Assembly: GCA_020796225.1 (NCBI GenBank)
Contig: CM036775.1
Span: 11,911,671-11,975,670, forward strand
Direction of reading: 5' to 3'
DNA: 64,000 nucleotides
From: Arion vulgaris
Taxonomy: Eukaryota; Mollusca; Gastropoda; Stylommatophora; Arionidae
The translations under genes were made by a program, and so were the position numbers. A model generated the notes under the pieces. It was not told the DNA's origin. It worked only from the letters and a program-made list of their open reading frames with translations, and did no database searches. This document shows positions 10,451 to 20,773 of the stretch, piece by piece (position 1 is the first letter of the stretch; each line of letters starts with the position of its first letter).

Positions 10451-10984
10451 CCTTCTCTTCGCATTATATGCCAGAAGAACCTTCATTGTTGGATTCTTAT
10501 TCTTTTGATAATGACTCTTTCCACGCACAGTTATTTCCTCAATTTTAAAGCAGTTAATTCAAGGAAGTAAAAATAATAATTTTTAAAATAAAACGATCCC
10601 AACTACTCGTCAATAAATAAACCTATATATATATTATTATATACTAAATTGAAGAAAACTGGACAACCAAATAGAATAACAAGGTTGAAAAGTAGTAGAA
10701 GTAAAACAGTAGAAGTCATACGAGAAAGACTTTTTATAAGGGAAGCAACTCTATGGCGCAGTGTGCGGCTTATGGCGTACAACGGACTTCCGCCGTGGCG
10801 CAGTGTGCGGCTTAAAGCGTGAAAAGAGTTTAAATGTTATTTGTTTACTTCGCCTTTCATTGAGTATGGGATCAATATAACATTGGAGTATTCGTTTTTG
10901 TCAGTGTCACTGATAGTGGATTCACACATAGTGTGTTTTTCATTTTCATAAAAGCTGCTTTCGCTTGAGCTATTGTACTCCTAA
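10451..10984. other. AT-rich stretch, no gene recognised
   Basis: Contains TATATATATATTATTATATA near 10625 and a direct repeat of TGGCGCAGTGTGCGGCTTA at about 10754 and 10796. Nothing coding recognised. Confidence 0.4.
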
Positions 10985-11152
10985 TTGATTGATGTAATAT
11001 TCTTGGATTCTCCGAAAGGAGTTAATTCTTATTTTTCATATTTGTTGGCCTACACGCTTTGATATAACCAATAAAAGGTTCGCCTTAGGTTGAAAGGGGC
11101 GTGCCTCGGCTTAAAGAGGCTTTAATCCCTACTAAACAAACAAACAAACAAT
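10985..11152 (+). mobile_element. SINE-L copy
   Basis: GGTTCGCCTTAGGTTGAAAG and the terminal ACTAAACAAACAAACAAACA match, in reverse, the TSD-bounded copy at 14326-14474. The A-rich (CAAA)n end marks the 3' side. Confidence 0.6.
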
Positions 11153-11440
11153 ACTCCTAATCTCTGTTTTACATCTTGCATCTAAGAAGACGCTAAAATT
11201 GGAAATAAAAATATTTCCGTGGTGGAAAGTTTATTAAAGTATTACCCAAGAGGTGATCATGCTGACTCGTCTCTTTTCGATCATTGCTGTACACCTCGGT
11301 CTCTTCTTCTTCTTCTTCTTGTTCATCCATCACTACTAGAGAGTGAATCCATAATTCTGGAGAACCTGTGGCTTTTCTACTCCTAGAGAGGCGTAGGTTG
11401 GCAACCAATGTTTTCATCACTTTCTTATTAAATGCCATCT

Positions 11441-11661
11441 TTTATGGTGAGCTGCATAGCGGTAAACGCTCACAGGGTGGTCAGGAAAAGCGATTCAAAG
11501 ATACACTCAAGAACTCGATGAAATCCTTTGGCATAGGTGTCGACAACTGGGAGAATGTTGCTCAGGACAGATTAACCTGGCGCACACTTATTTGTCACGT
11601 TCTTCGGCCTGCGAGGCAGGTAGAACAGCATGGATGGAACAAAAATATCCAAAAAAAATAG
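11441..11661 (+). pseudogene. LINE ORF2 C-terminal fragment
   Basis: Reads GELHSGKRSQGGQEKRFKDT, then SFGIGVDNWENVAQDRLTWR. The G.R..GGQ.KR.KD.LK block followed by W...AQDR..WR is a recurrent C-terminal signature of animal LINE reverse transcriptases. No RT catalytic region is present; it ends in AAAAAAAATAG. Confidence 0.7.
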
Positions 11662-11839
11662 AAAGGCAGTAAAACTTCCCATAAGTGCAAGTATACCTTG
11701 CCCAACTGTACAAGAACATTTCAAGTCCGTATCGGGCTCACTAGTCATCTACGCACACACAGACAAACATAGCGCAACTACGTTCCCTTGGATGAAAATT
11801 GTTTGGTCATCATCACCCGTGATGGACGAGCATCATTCA

Positions 11840-12035
11840 AGGCCATCTTTTCTATATCTCTCCAATCTCCCCCTATTTCCTTGCATTCTGTCTCCAACTC
11901 CCGTCTACGTGTGTTCCTCTGTCTTCACTTACCTGTATTACCCTGAGGGTTCCATAGGAGGGTCTGTAGTAGTCTGCCAGGACCGGGCATAACCGTTCCC
12001 AACCCCAGGTAGTAGCCAACAGACTAGACAGGTAG
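11840..12035 (-). pseudogene. LINE 3'-end fragment (antisense)
   Basis: GGCCATCTTTTCTATATCTC and CTGTCTCCAACTCCCGTCTA parallel the antisense LINE ends at 22580-22735 and 45856-46045, which encode a GRPRNTWRRELE-type segment. Highly decayed. Confidence 0.5.
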
Positions 12036-12595
12036 TTTAGATAGAGATAGGTTTGTAAAATGGAGATAAGTAGAGACTTAGTGTTTGCACACCAAAACTG
12101 CCCACTATAAGCAGATAGCAAGACTAGAACGAGACATTGACGTAGTGAAACTAGTTGACGTAGATTTGTTAGTACTGCTTAGACGTAGTGACAACATAGG
12201 AGATGAACAAAACATTGACCATGGATGGACGTGTTTTGATCTGTCTGTCAATATAACATCAATAAAAATATACGAATGTCACAACATGATGGTTGTTTTA
12301 CTATATTGTAACCGTCCTGAAGATGTATTGTCCAGAACTAAACCACATATTACATCAACCACCACCACCACCCAAGAACATCATCCCTACAACAGGCCTC
12401 TCTAGTGGATGCTGTCAGGAGGACATATCGGTCTCTGAGTAATTAATTTAAAAACATAAACACACGCACATGTTAATAACAACAATTCAATAACACCACA
12501 TGTTCAATAACCACACATGTTCAAAAACACACATGTTCAATAACACACACATGTTCAATAACACACACACCCACACAAATCTCACTTTTGTCAAT
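12036..12595. other. Spacer with ACACATGTTCAATAAC direct repeats
   Basis: Five short direct repeats of the type CACACATGTTCAATAACA lie at 12490-12570, and an (ACC)n run at about 12358-12372. No gene recognised. Confidence 0.5.
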
Positions 12596-13215
12596 CAAAG
12601 CAATCATCATCAACTAGCTTGTCCTGAGCAGAACTTTGCCACCCCAACAGTCCTTCGGAATTCTCTCTCTCATAGGTCAGATGTCCAGCCTTTGCAGCCG
12701 TCATGTTCAAACCATCAATTACATCATCCATCTTCTCCGTGGTCTTCCTCTTCTTCTCTTTGTCGGTATGCCTCCTTCCATGATGGTCTTCTCAGCCCTT
12801 CATGTCTTTTTATATGTCCATAATATCTCAATTTTCTCTTTCGTATTTGTAGCATCAGCCAGTTTTCTTTGATTTTAAGTTCTTTCTGGATAGATCTATT
12901 TGCTAGCTATATTGTGGAAAGCCAAATTGCGAAAAGGCGCAGAGTATTCTGAGAAGAGACTTATGTATGAGCTGAAAGACAAGAGAGAAAAGCAATAACT
13001 CAGAAGTTGTCACAGTAAAACACTTGCCAATTGACCGTCTGTAAAGACGAAACATATATATATATATTTGCTCTCTTCTCTGTCTATGATATACATTGGA
13101 CTCTTCTGCAACACTTATATTCAAAAGCACATACATGTTTTTCCACTGTCTTGTTAAATGTCCATGCTTCACACCCATATGTTGCCACTGGGAATATTCA
13201 TGCTCAAATTAAACA
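12596..13215 (-). pseudogene. LINE C-terminal fragment (antisense)
   Basis: Antisense copy of the family seen better at 36250-36670: a MGVKHGHLTRQWKNMYVLLN segment, then (in other frames) a QKELKIK.NWLMLQIR-like region and the Q..TDGLNMTAA-like end. An unrelated piece with AT-rich (TA)n near 13050 interrupts it. Confidence 0.65.
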
Positions 13216-13239
13216 ATAACATAATTTAATAATGATCTG

Positions 13240-13774
13240 TTAAACAGTGTTTTGAAAAATGATTTATCCAAATCTTTGATCAGTACTGTAGCTTTACAAA
13301 TGTTTCAAAAAATAAGAAGCATTATATGCAACAAGTCATTGTCAGTTAAGATCAGAATGAGAGTTATAAAGTGCTACATAGAAACAATACTGACATATGG
13401 ATGCGAGTCATGGACAATCAACAACGCAGAAATGTGGTTTTACAGAAGAATGATGAGAATCCCATGGACTGCTAAAATGACTAAAGTTGAGGTGCTGAAT
13501 GAGATCAAGACACAGAGAAAGCTTATCATCAATATAAGAAAGAAGCAGTCATCATTTTCAGACACGTGATAAGGAGGAGAGTTTAGAACACATTGTGACA
13601 ACCGGTAAAATCGAGGGTAGACGAGACAGAAGAAGACAGAGAGAAAATGTTGGATAGCTTGACTTCATGGCACGGTAAAGCGTCAACATCTGAGTTGATA
13701 GCAAAACCAGAGACAAAGATTTGTGGAGATCGATGATTGCCTACGCCAGCCGGTAATGCACCTGATGATGATGA
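13240..13774 (+). pseudogene. LINE RT distal fragment
   Basis: Reads CNKSLSVKIRMRVIKCYIET, LTYGCESWTINNAEMWFYRR and MMRIPWTAKMTKVEVLNE, then a shift into HIVTTGKIEGRRDRRRQREN. The YGCESW motif and the following RRMMRI.W block define the post-palm part of LINE RT. Frames break near 13569. Confidence 0.75.
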
Positions 13775-13872
13775 TAGCTTTACAAAGTACAAAAACAATA
13801 TACATCGACGTTTCTATCAAAAGGCCTTTATCAAGCAAAGAATAATCACAAAAAGTACTTGATATGGAGCGT
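13775..13872 (-). mobile_element. PLE 3'-end fragment
   Basis: On the minus strand this reads CTTGATAAAGGCCTTTTGAT, AGAAACGTCGATG and ends in CAAAAACA..TTTGTAAAGCTA-like sequence, matching the terminal region of the PLE at 54051-56134. Short and diverged, a different PLE subfamily copy. Confidence 0.55.
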
Positions 13873-13946
13873 TCGAGTAACAAGAAGAAGAGAGAGAAGA
13901 AGAAGAAGAAAAAAATGAAAAAGAAAGCATTTTCTTCATCTATAAT

Positions 13947-14205
13947 CTTCTTCTTCTTCTTCTTTGCGTTCGTTCTTTACGACCAATTTTAATCACTCTT
14001 TGTGATATGTTTGATATTTGCCAAGAACGTGTATACGTTGCACATTGGTTTGGTAGGCCTCTAAACGCATAGACTTCTTCATGTTTACGACACGTGCATC
14101 CGATTTCAGCCTAACCTCCTTAATCGCCTCTTACGACATGCCTGGCAGGTAACAGTGGTTCTATTCTTTACACCCAAAATTTAGGCCCTGGTAACCACTC
14201 GGACG
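13947..14205 (-). mobile_element. SINE-A copy with 12-bp TSD
   Basis: Full-length antisense SINE-A: tail side TCTTCTTCTTCTTCTTCTTT, body CACTCTTTGTGATATGTTTG, head side GGTAACCACTCGGACG. The perfect duplication TTCATCTATAAT at 13935-13946 and 14206-14217 fixes both ends. Confidence 0.9.
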
Positions 14206-14325
14206 TTCATCTATAATGTTTTCCTGATCCTGGACTCCCATTTTTGATCCTCTTAATTCTTCTTCTTCTTTCTTACCCTTTCGTCTTCAAGGAGGCATGT
14301 CACAATCAAGACCTTAAGCTCTCAT

Positions 14326-14474
14326 TGTTTGTTTGTTTAGTAGGTTAATGCCTCTTGCCAGGCAGGCCTTCAGCTAAGGCGAACCTTTATTGGTTATATC
14401 AGAGCGTGTAGCCAACAAACATGAAAAATAGAATTAACTCTTTCGAGAATCAAGACTTAAGTAACACTAAACAG
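14326..14474 (-). mobile_element. SINE-L copy with 10-bp TSD
   Basis: TGTTTGTTTGTTTAGTAGG at the left is the complement of the (CAAA)n tail. The perfect duplication AAGCTCTCAT at 14316-14325 and 14475-14484 bounds 149 bp. Confidence 0.8.
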
Positions 14475-14499
14475 AAGCTCTCATCGCTTGGCATATTTA

Positions 14500-14634
14500 T
14501 AGCTAAGTGTTTTTACAGGGTGGGGTAGCTAATCGCACACCAAACCTCCACTTTCATTGTAAACAGCATGTGGTAGGTAGTAATAGTTCTATTTTTTACC
14601 CCGAAATCGGGCCCCAGCAACCACACGGGCGTCA
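14500..14634 (-). mobile_element. SINE-A2 head region
   Basis: GTGTTTTTACAGGGTGGGGT, then CAAACCTCC and GGTTCTATT-like words, ending in CAACCACACGGGCG. It has the same order as the A2 head at 43928-44067 but is more diverged. Confidence 0.65.
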
Positions 14635-15099
14635 CTTTGAATAGTCTTCTTTGACTATCGGACAGGAAAGACTTGTAGATGCATTTTCTGAGATTCTCAT
14701 TTCTTAATGCTCGAGATATCTGTCCTCGTCTTTTAATTTCACGATTACTGCCCTTGATTTGGACTTTCACTTCCGCAGCCGCCATCATGTCAGTGCATAC
14801 TTGACCTCGGAAATTTCCATACTACCTTACGGTACTACTCGGCAATCCTAATGTTTGTTTCAGTTACTGTTGTGTATTTGTAACTGATTTTCTTTTAACA
14901 AAACATAACCGTTACTAATTATATTGATTGTGGCTACTAGCTTGTAACCGACTTGTGGATCAAGTGTATATAGTAAATCTGATAAGCACTAGGATTTTTT
15001 GCAAGAACCCCAGAGGAAGCAACGGAAGCAACGAATATGATCAACAAATAAACAGTATACAAGTACTAAGAGCTTCCGAAAAAACAAACAGACAAACAC
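14635..15099. other. Spacer, no recognised gene
   Basis: AT-rich. A short open frame on the minus strand near 14650-14790 has no family signature. Confidence 0.35.
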
Positions 15100-15245
15100 A
15101 GGATTCGAACCACTTACCCTTATTTCTTACCCATCCCTAGCCTAGCAATACGGCGTCCTTAGACACCCATCGCCTAGCCTAGCAATACGAGCGTCCTTAC
15201 GACACCCATCGCCTAGCCTAGCAATACGAGCGTCCTTACGAACAC
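15100..15245 (-). mobile_element. tRNA-headed fragment with 39-bp triplication
   Basis: AGGATTCGAACCACTTACCC is the complement of a B box (GGTTCGAATCC). It is followed by three tandem copies of CGCCTAGCCTAGCAATACGA..GTCCTTACGACACCCAT (about 39 bp), which appear to be duplications of the tRNA-like 5' part. Confidence 0.5.
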
Positions 15246-15299
15246 AACCAGCGAGTCATTTAGTAAATATGCAATCTTAAAAATTATACTTACGACTGT

Positions 15300-15742
15300 T
15301 TTGATTGATTGATTGATTGATAGGACCATCATCATTGCACTTCGGTGAGTTACCATATGTGCTCAAATCTCTTTCTTACATAGGAAGATCTCAGCGGCAG
15401 TACACGAACTCCGTAGCACGGCGAAGGTCCCCGATGTAATTTTGAAGAGGGTAAAAATTGTTTGTAGGAATTTTATTTTTTAATCCTTTTACTGAATTTT
15501 GCCCGGGCAGCGGCTTTCCAGCCTGCTCTTCTCGATTTTGATCTGTTAATGATTCTTTTAGTGCTCAAATTGAACACGGGACCTACGTTTTATCGTCCGT
15601 CTCCGATAGGACTAGTAACTCGATCTCACCTATATTAAGATCAGGGATCTCTGGGAAAATATTTGTAAGGCTCCACGAGGGAGCGAACCGAGTACCCTTG
15701 GAATGGGAGACAAACGCCTACCGTCTACACCACAGAGACTCA
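15300..15742 (-). mobile_element. SINE-G copy, near full length
   Basis: The left end has the (GATT)n tail TGATTGATTGATTGATTGAT and CATCATCATTGCACTTCGGT. The right end is the complement of the tRNA-like head (GCGAACCGAGTACCC, then CACCACAGAGAC). About 440 bp; related copies at 20774, 25550, 37466 and 63304. Confidence 0.8.
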
Positions 15743-15824
15743 TGTGTGAGATGATACAAGCATCAACTGCATTGAATATCTAGTGATGAAAGTATAGGTC
15801 TGGTTAGTTAACTGATTGGCATAA

Positions 15825-16745
15825 CTTGCTGCTTTGCAGGTAGGTTGGAGACAGTCAAAGGCTGACGGAGAGCGAACCCAGTAAACGCTGGCTGAAACCA
15901 GACACATCGCCGGAGAGTGAACCCAGTAAACGCTGGCTGAAACCGGACACATCGCCGGAGAGCGAACCCAGTAAACGCTGGCTGAAACCAGACACATCGC
16001 CGGAGAGTGAACCCAGTAAACGCTGGCTGAAACCGGACACATCGCCGGAGAGCGAACCCAGTAAACGCTGAGGGAAACCGGACACATCGCCGGAGAGCGA
16101 ACCCAGTAAACGCTGGCTGAAACCGGACACATCGCCGGAGAGTGAACCCAGTAAACGCTGAGGGAAACCGGACACATCGCCGGAGAGCGAACCCAGTAAA
16201 CGCTGGCTGAAACCGGACACATCGCCGGAGACGAACCCAGTAAACGCTGGCTGAAACCAGACACATCGCCGGAGAGTGAACCCAGTAAACGCTGGCTGAA
16301 ACCGGACACATCGCCGGAGAGCGAACCCAGTAAACGCTGAGGGAAACCGGACACATCGCCGGAGAGCGAACCCAGTAAACGCTGGCTGAAACCGGACACA
16401 TCGCCGGAGAGTGAACCCAGTAAACGCTGAGGGAAACCGGACACATCGCCGGAGAGCGAACCCAGTAAACGCTGGCTGAAACCGGACACATCGCCGGAGA
16501 GCGAACCCAGTAAACGCTGGCTGAAACCGGACACATCGCCGAAGGATACCGGAGAGCGAACCAAGTAAACGCTGGCTGAAACCGGACACATCGCACCAGA
16601 GCTCCAAATGGCGCTGAAGATGGGACGAAAAATCACACCCATGCTAAGGCTGCATGAGTCAGATTTCACATGAATGAGATTTATGGAGAAATCTGGTACA
16701 TCAGTCTAAGGGTGATCGCGAGAGAGAGGGGGATTGATTGGCATC
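15825..16745 (+). mobile_element. F-type SINE enlarged by an internal 45-bp array
   Basis: The flanking halves match single-copy F elements elsewhere: left CTTGCTGCTTTGCAGGTAGG (compare 47520), right CCAGAGCTCCAAATGGCGCT, GGCTGCATGAGTCAGATTTC and TCGCGAGAGAGAGG (compare the reverse complement of 43372-43600 and 62950-63165). Those copies carry the GCGAACCNAGTAAACGCTGG monomer once; here it is repeated 16 times. Confidence 0.85.
15867..16594. repeat. 45-bp minisatellite, 16 copies, with 6-unit higher-order repeat
   Basis: The unit is GGAGAGCGAACCCAGTAAAC + GCTGGCTGAAACCGGACACATCGCC. Because 45 is a multiple of 3, all three minus-strand frames stay open for 250-309 codons; these are not genes. 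Variants (CCAGAC versus CCGGAC, GGCTG versus AGGGA, AGCG versus AGTG) follow the same order in units 3-8 and 9-14, showing a segmental duplication of about 268 bp. Confidence 0.95.
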
Positions 16746-17247
16746 ATCATTGCACTTCGGGGGAAACCATTCATAACACAGCTTTACTGGACGCAACACT
16801 GATACAGAGAGGTTCCCCAACAGGATGGTCAACTGTTATCGTTAAGCAATCCAAATCAAATAATTTAAGAATTCCTAGTCAAATGTGGTATATCTAGACA
16901 AAGGGGAACATCAGAGTGGTTTGGCATAGGCCAAAGAGTTAGACAGGGCTGCATTTTGTCCCCGTACCTATTCAACATATATGCTGAGAACATCATGAGG
17001 AATGTCAGAGAATCTACAGAGATAGAGTAATACGATGCTCTGGTGATCGGAGGTCAGGAACTACCAGAACTAAGATATGCTGACGATACAGTGCTATTAT
17101 CTACATCACAAAATGGAATAGAGAACTTGATACAGTTACTTTAAAATACCAGCGAAGATCAAAACCTTTATCTCAATACAAACGAAGATATTTACAACTG
17201 ATGAAACTGAATTGATTTCTAAAATATGTGTCAACGGCCACAAAATA

Positions 17248-17502
17248 CAGGGTGTTCAACTTAAAAGCAGCCCCGGTGATAAATAGAAATTTGCCAGGTA
17301 CGCATTGCATCTCGTCTATTTACTATTTAAACCGGTTCTAGCTTGCCCTACGTCACATTTGTTCATCGCCCCTTCCCGCACTACAATTACACAACCATCA
17401 CACAACCTTGACCTATACTACGTCATAACTGAAAATTCTCATTTCTATACATATATACCAGATTAGCTCCATTCACGGGCTGTTTTTAAGTTGAACACCC
17501 TG
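17248..17502. mobile_element. Tc1/mariner-type MITE, copy 1
   Basis: Terminal inverted repeats CAGGGTGTTCAACTTAAAAG and (reverse complement of the right end) CAGGGTGTTCAACTTAAAAA, flanked by TA on each side. 255 bp, no coding region. A second copy is at 57455-57711. Confidence 0.85.
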
Positions 17503-17597
17503 TAGAAAGAGTCCAGGGTTGTGCCGTGCTATGATATAGAGAGGCGGTCGGTTATTTTAAAGACAAAACAGTTAAGGGGTGGCCTTTCGAAGACTTG

Positions 17598-17864
17598 AGA
17601 GCCGCTGTAGCGTAGTTGTTAGTGAACTCGCTCCGCAAGGCTGGTGGTCTGGGTTCAGCTCCCGCAATGTGCGTGGAATTTTTCCCGATGCTCTCATGTC
17701 GACCCAGCCTCAACTGGGTACCAGACATTCTCTGGGAAAGTAAAGGCGGCCGGCGTGATGCTGACCACATCACCCATTGTGTGCCGACGGTCAATGAAAA
17801 ATACAGGCCTAACGCTGTATTGACCTATATACCACGAGGTATGAAAAGGTTCCTTTACTTTTAC
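17598..17864 (+). mobile_element. SINE-H copy 2 with 13-bp TSD
   Basis: The tRNA-like head GTAGTTGTTAGTGAACTCGC and GGGTTCAGCTCCC, ending CCTTTACTTTTAC. Perfect duplication TTTCGAAGACTTG at 17585-17597 and 17865-17877. It sits within the LINE at 16890-18501. Confidence 0.9.
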
Positions 17865-18519
17865 TTTCGAAGACTTGCATCATACTGAGAAAATATAGTT
17901 AACCGCTTTCACATACCTTGGAAGTGTTATTAGCAATGAAGGAGGTGCTGGATCTGACATTAAAAACAGACTGAGTAAGGCACGAAGTGCATTCATGACC
18001 CTTCAGACCGCATGGAAATCTGCCCAATACAGCATCAGAACCAAGACTAGTATCTACAACAGCTGTGTGCTGTCAACATTGCTGTACGGATAGGAATGCT
18101 GGAGAATGACAGAACAGGATATGTCCAGACTCTCCACCTTTCATACAACTTGTCTGCGAAAAATCTTACTCGTGTACTGGCCGACTATTATCTCGAACCA
18201 AGAATTGCTTGCACGATGCCAACAAGAGAATATGGGCACTATCATCCGAAGACGACGCTGGAGATGGATTGGACATGTGATGCGCATGGAGACTGGCTCC
18301 GACACGAAAACTGCACTGAGATGGACTCCAGAGGGTAGGCGAAAGCGTGGAAGACCCAAGACGACCTGGAGGAGAACGATAGAGCAAGAACTGAAGGAAA
18401 TGAATCATAGCTGGAACACAATACAGAGGAAGGCCATGAACAGAGAAGAATGGGGTGCGTTTGTTGCTGCCCTAAACGCCAAGCGCGTAACAGGCTAAAG
18501 AAGAAAACAGAAGAATGCA

Positions 18520-19010
18520 AATGTTAAAGAATAGTACGTAGACATGGTACACTAGTATCATGGACAGAGAAAAGAACAAACGCTTCTGTTCTGCAACAGC
18601 TTGACGTTAAAGAGATTTGGCTATTACAAAGCATAAAAACAAGAAAAAATTTTTAAATTCAGACACATCAAACGACATGAGTGCCTAGAGAAAAGCATTT
18701 TGGAAGAAATTATGCCTAGAAAAAGAACAAGAGGAAGACCTAGAAGACGATGGGTGCAAGATGTTATTGACGATTTGAGAATGACTGCAGCTGACGCCGG
18801 CCAACTTGCACAGAATAGAGAGTTTTCAGGGCTGCTGTCATAGGAGCCAAGTTCCGGAAGGGACAAGCAGCTTGATGATGAGACAAGAACACTATGCTGG
18901 TAGCTATAGAAGAGTAGTAAACAAACAACGAGCCGGTGTCATTAGTCGCCACACGCTGAGACATACTGAGGAGGAGATCGAAGCACTTATGGACTAATTG
19001 GTTCGACGTG
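18520..19010 (+). pseudogene. LINE fragments, RT C-terminus and RNase H-side tail
   Basis: The first part reads SWTEKRTNASVLQQLDVKEI and a RPRRRWVQDVI-like region in shifting frames, matching 42755-43175. The last part (18870-19010) encodes ISRHTLRHTEEEIEALMD, matching the end of the RNase H fragment at 24400-24900. Two different LINE ends therefore abut here. Confidence 0.65.
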
Positions 19011-20171
19011 CAGTAATGAGGATCCAACTATACTAAAAGTAACGAAATATTTTCATACTTGCTGTTCAGTACTCTCGGTCGGATCCAGACAATAACAGGT
19101 ATTTGAGTAGCGAATAGTTACTATTTGCATATCAGTTTTCTGCAAATGTCCTGTTAATATGGAGGCCAAAAAGCTTGTGCGCTTGGATGTGTGTAGATAG
19201 GTTTTTTTTAATTTATTACTGTGTTCTAGTGTAACATTGTTCAGTATCTTGACATTTTACGCACTCTTCAAAGTGCAAGAATGGAATTTAGATGAGGATT
19301 TAAGCTCTGAAAAATACGATCGCATAAAACATTCAATGTGTACACACCAGCAACTGCACGCAAACAATAATCGCGACACCAGATATGCTGATATGCAATA
19401 TGATTCACGACAAACTTCGTCACTTTAGGTAAATATTTTGTCACTTTAACACCATTATATACGTTGACTATTGTTGACTAAACTAATGGTTTAGCAAAGA
19501 AAGCTATTTGTTTAACCCGGTTTGGACTTATTCAAAGAATCAGACTGCTCTTAATTAATATGAAGGGTACTAGTATTTAGTATTTACTATTCCTATTTTA
19601 GTATTATTACTTATACTATGTATTCTCCATTCTGAGTAAGGATAGTGCCACTAAAATAGTATAATACACAGGTTCTATTATTAATATATTGTCCATGATG
19701 TATTAATCATCTCCCATTACAGTGCCAATCATCAATAAGGCAGAACTGTACTTGAACTTAAAGTTGAATCATCACAAGACACATTTTTATTGCCTAGACC
19801 TAGTATATTGGTCTTTCCATTGTTTTTTTTAGTTTAGCATATCAATATTCAATACAATTGTCTGTGCTGATGTCTTACATTAATGTCTAGTCTTACATTA
19901 ATGTCTAGTCTTACGTGTATGAACATGTGTGCAAATTATGTTTTTTAACATTTCCATCATACAATAGCCGTGACACATGAAGGTGGAGGGAGGGCGCCGC
20001 AGTATATAACATCATCATAGGTACATTTACAGTATCATGTGTACCTCTGTGCTACAACCTATCCTAGTTGCTACATTATGTGTATGTGATGTCGAAATCT
20101 ACAAATTTGAGGGGGTCAGATCAGATCTGGAGAAAACCATGGGGGAGGCTGCTGTAATACTGAGTAAGTGG
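19011..20171. other. 1.1-kb AT-rich stretch, no gene recognised
   Basis: The longest quiet part of the window, with short duplicated words only (TCTTACATTAATGTCTAG twice near 19880). No domain, tRNA or SINE head recognised. It could be intergenic or intronic unique sequence. Confidence 0.4.
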
Positions 20172-20354
20172 GCGATTTAACAAAGACAGGTATATACAGT
20201 TAGAATTATGTTTTAATTTATTAAATATTCTGGTTTGTTTTGTTATCTTTATTAAGGCCTATGGTCGAAACATTGAGTGCAGTTTATTTTCATATTTAAT
20301 CATTAATTTTTCATTACTTATGTAACACTGTATATACCTGTCTTTGTTCAATCG
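20172..20354. mobile_element. 183-bp inverted-repeat element
   Basis: GCGATTTAACAAAGACAGGT ATATACAG at the left and its complement CTGTATATACCTGTCTTTGT TCAATCG at the right match over about 27 bp with one mismatch near the outer end. The middle contains AAGGCCTATGGTCGAAACAT, similar to the GATAAAGGCC..GGTCGAAACG word near PLE ends. No clear TSD seen. It could be a foldback PLE derivative or a MITE. Confidence 0.55.
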
Positions 20355-20569
20355 TCTACATTATGTGTAACCGTGTGCTGGTCATGTTAACTCTGGCTTG
20401 TGTAATGCTCACCAGTCACCATATGTAACAGGATACTGCCACAAGTTGTAAATTTAACTCTCACAGGATGCTAGTCACAAGTAACAGGTGTTACAGGGTC
20501 AATACCCCTTGTTGTAGAAGATTCTTCTTCTGCGATCAACTTCTGCTATACGACTACTCCGGTATGTGT

Positions 20570-20765
20570 CATTAACAGGGCAGTGCGCTTGAGGTCTTCA
20601 CCGGTCCCCAATAGTTTGTTTTGAAGGGTTGTTTCTGTCATCCAGATTTCCATTCTCACACTGTTCAGGCTGGGGCAGGATGTGCTCTGGGGACTGCTTT
20701 GGTGCTCCATAGGTGCAGGCAAACGAGTCCCTGAGACCTATTCTATAGAGGTGTGCTCTGAGACG
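20570..20765 (-). pseudogene. LINE C-terminal Cys-rich fragment (antisense)
   Basis: GGATGTGCTCTGGGGACTGC, then TTTGGTGCTCCATAGGTGCA, is the complement of the 9603-9845 fragment (the CTCGAPKQSPEHILQDC segment). Decayed, no open frame. Confidence 0.6.
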
Positions 20766-20773
20766 TTGTAGAA

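Larger units (their letters stand above)
16890..18501 (+). pseudogene. LINE reverse transcriptase, split by two insertions
   Basis: The RT palm is recognisable: WFGIGQRVRQGCILSPYLFN (the RQGCxLSP motif) and LRYADDTVLLST, with the catalytic YADD at 17076-17087. It is interrupted by a mariner-type MITE (17248-17502) and SINE-H (17598-17864). It resumes as FTYLGSVISNEGGAG, SAFMTLQTAWKSAQYSIRTK, a stop at LLYG*ECW, then a clean stretch from 18106 to 18498 with TCLRKILLVYWPTIISNQEL, RRRWRWIGHVMRME, GRRKRGRPKTTWRRTIEQEL and WGAFVAALNAKRVTG before a stop. That end is the expected ORF2 C-terminus. The endonuclease domain is absent (5' truncation). It is the most complete LINE in the window, but it is dead. 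Confidence 0.85.

Noticed and set aside
12085..12405. 106-codon plus-strand frame
   Set aside because: No recognisable domain, low-complexity Thr-rich end from an (ACC)n run, no splice or repeat context to support it.
15740..16669. Three overlapping minus-strand frames of 250-309 codons with a 15-residue repeat
   Set aside because: Product of the 45-bp minisatellite; all three frames are open at once, as expected for a repeat without stops.
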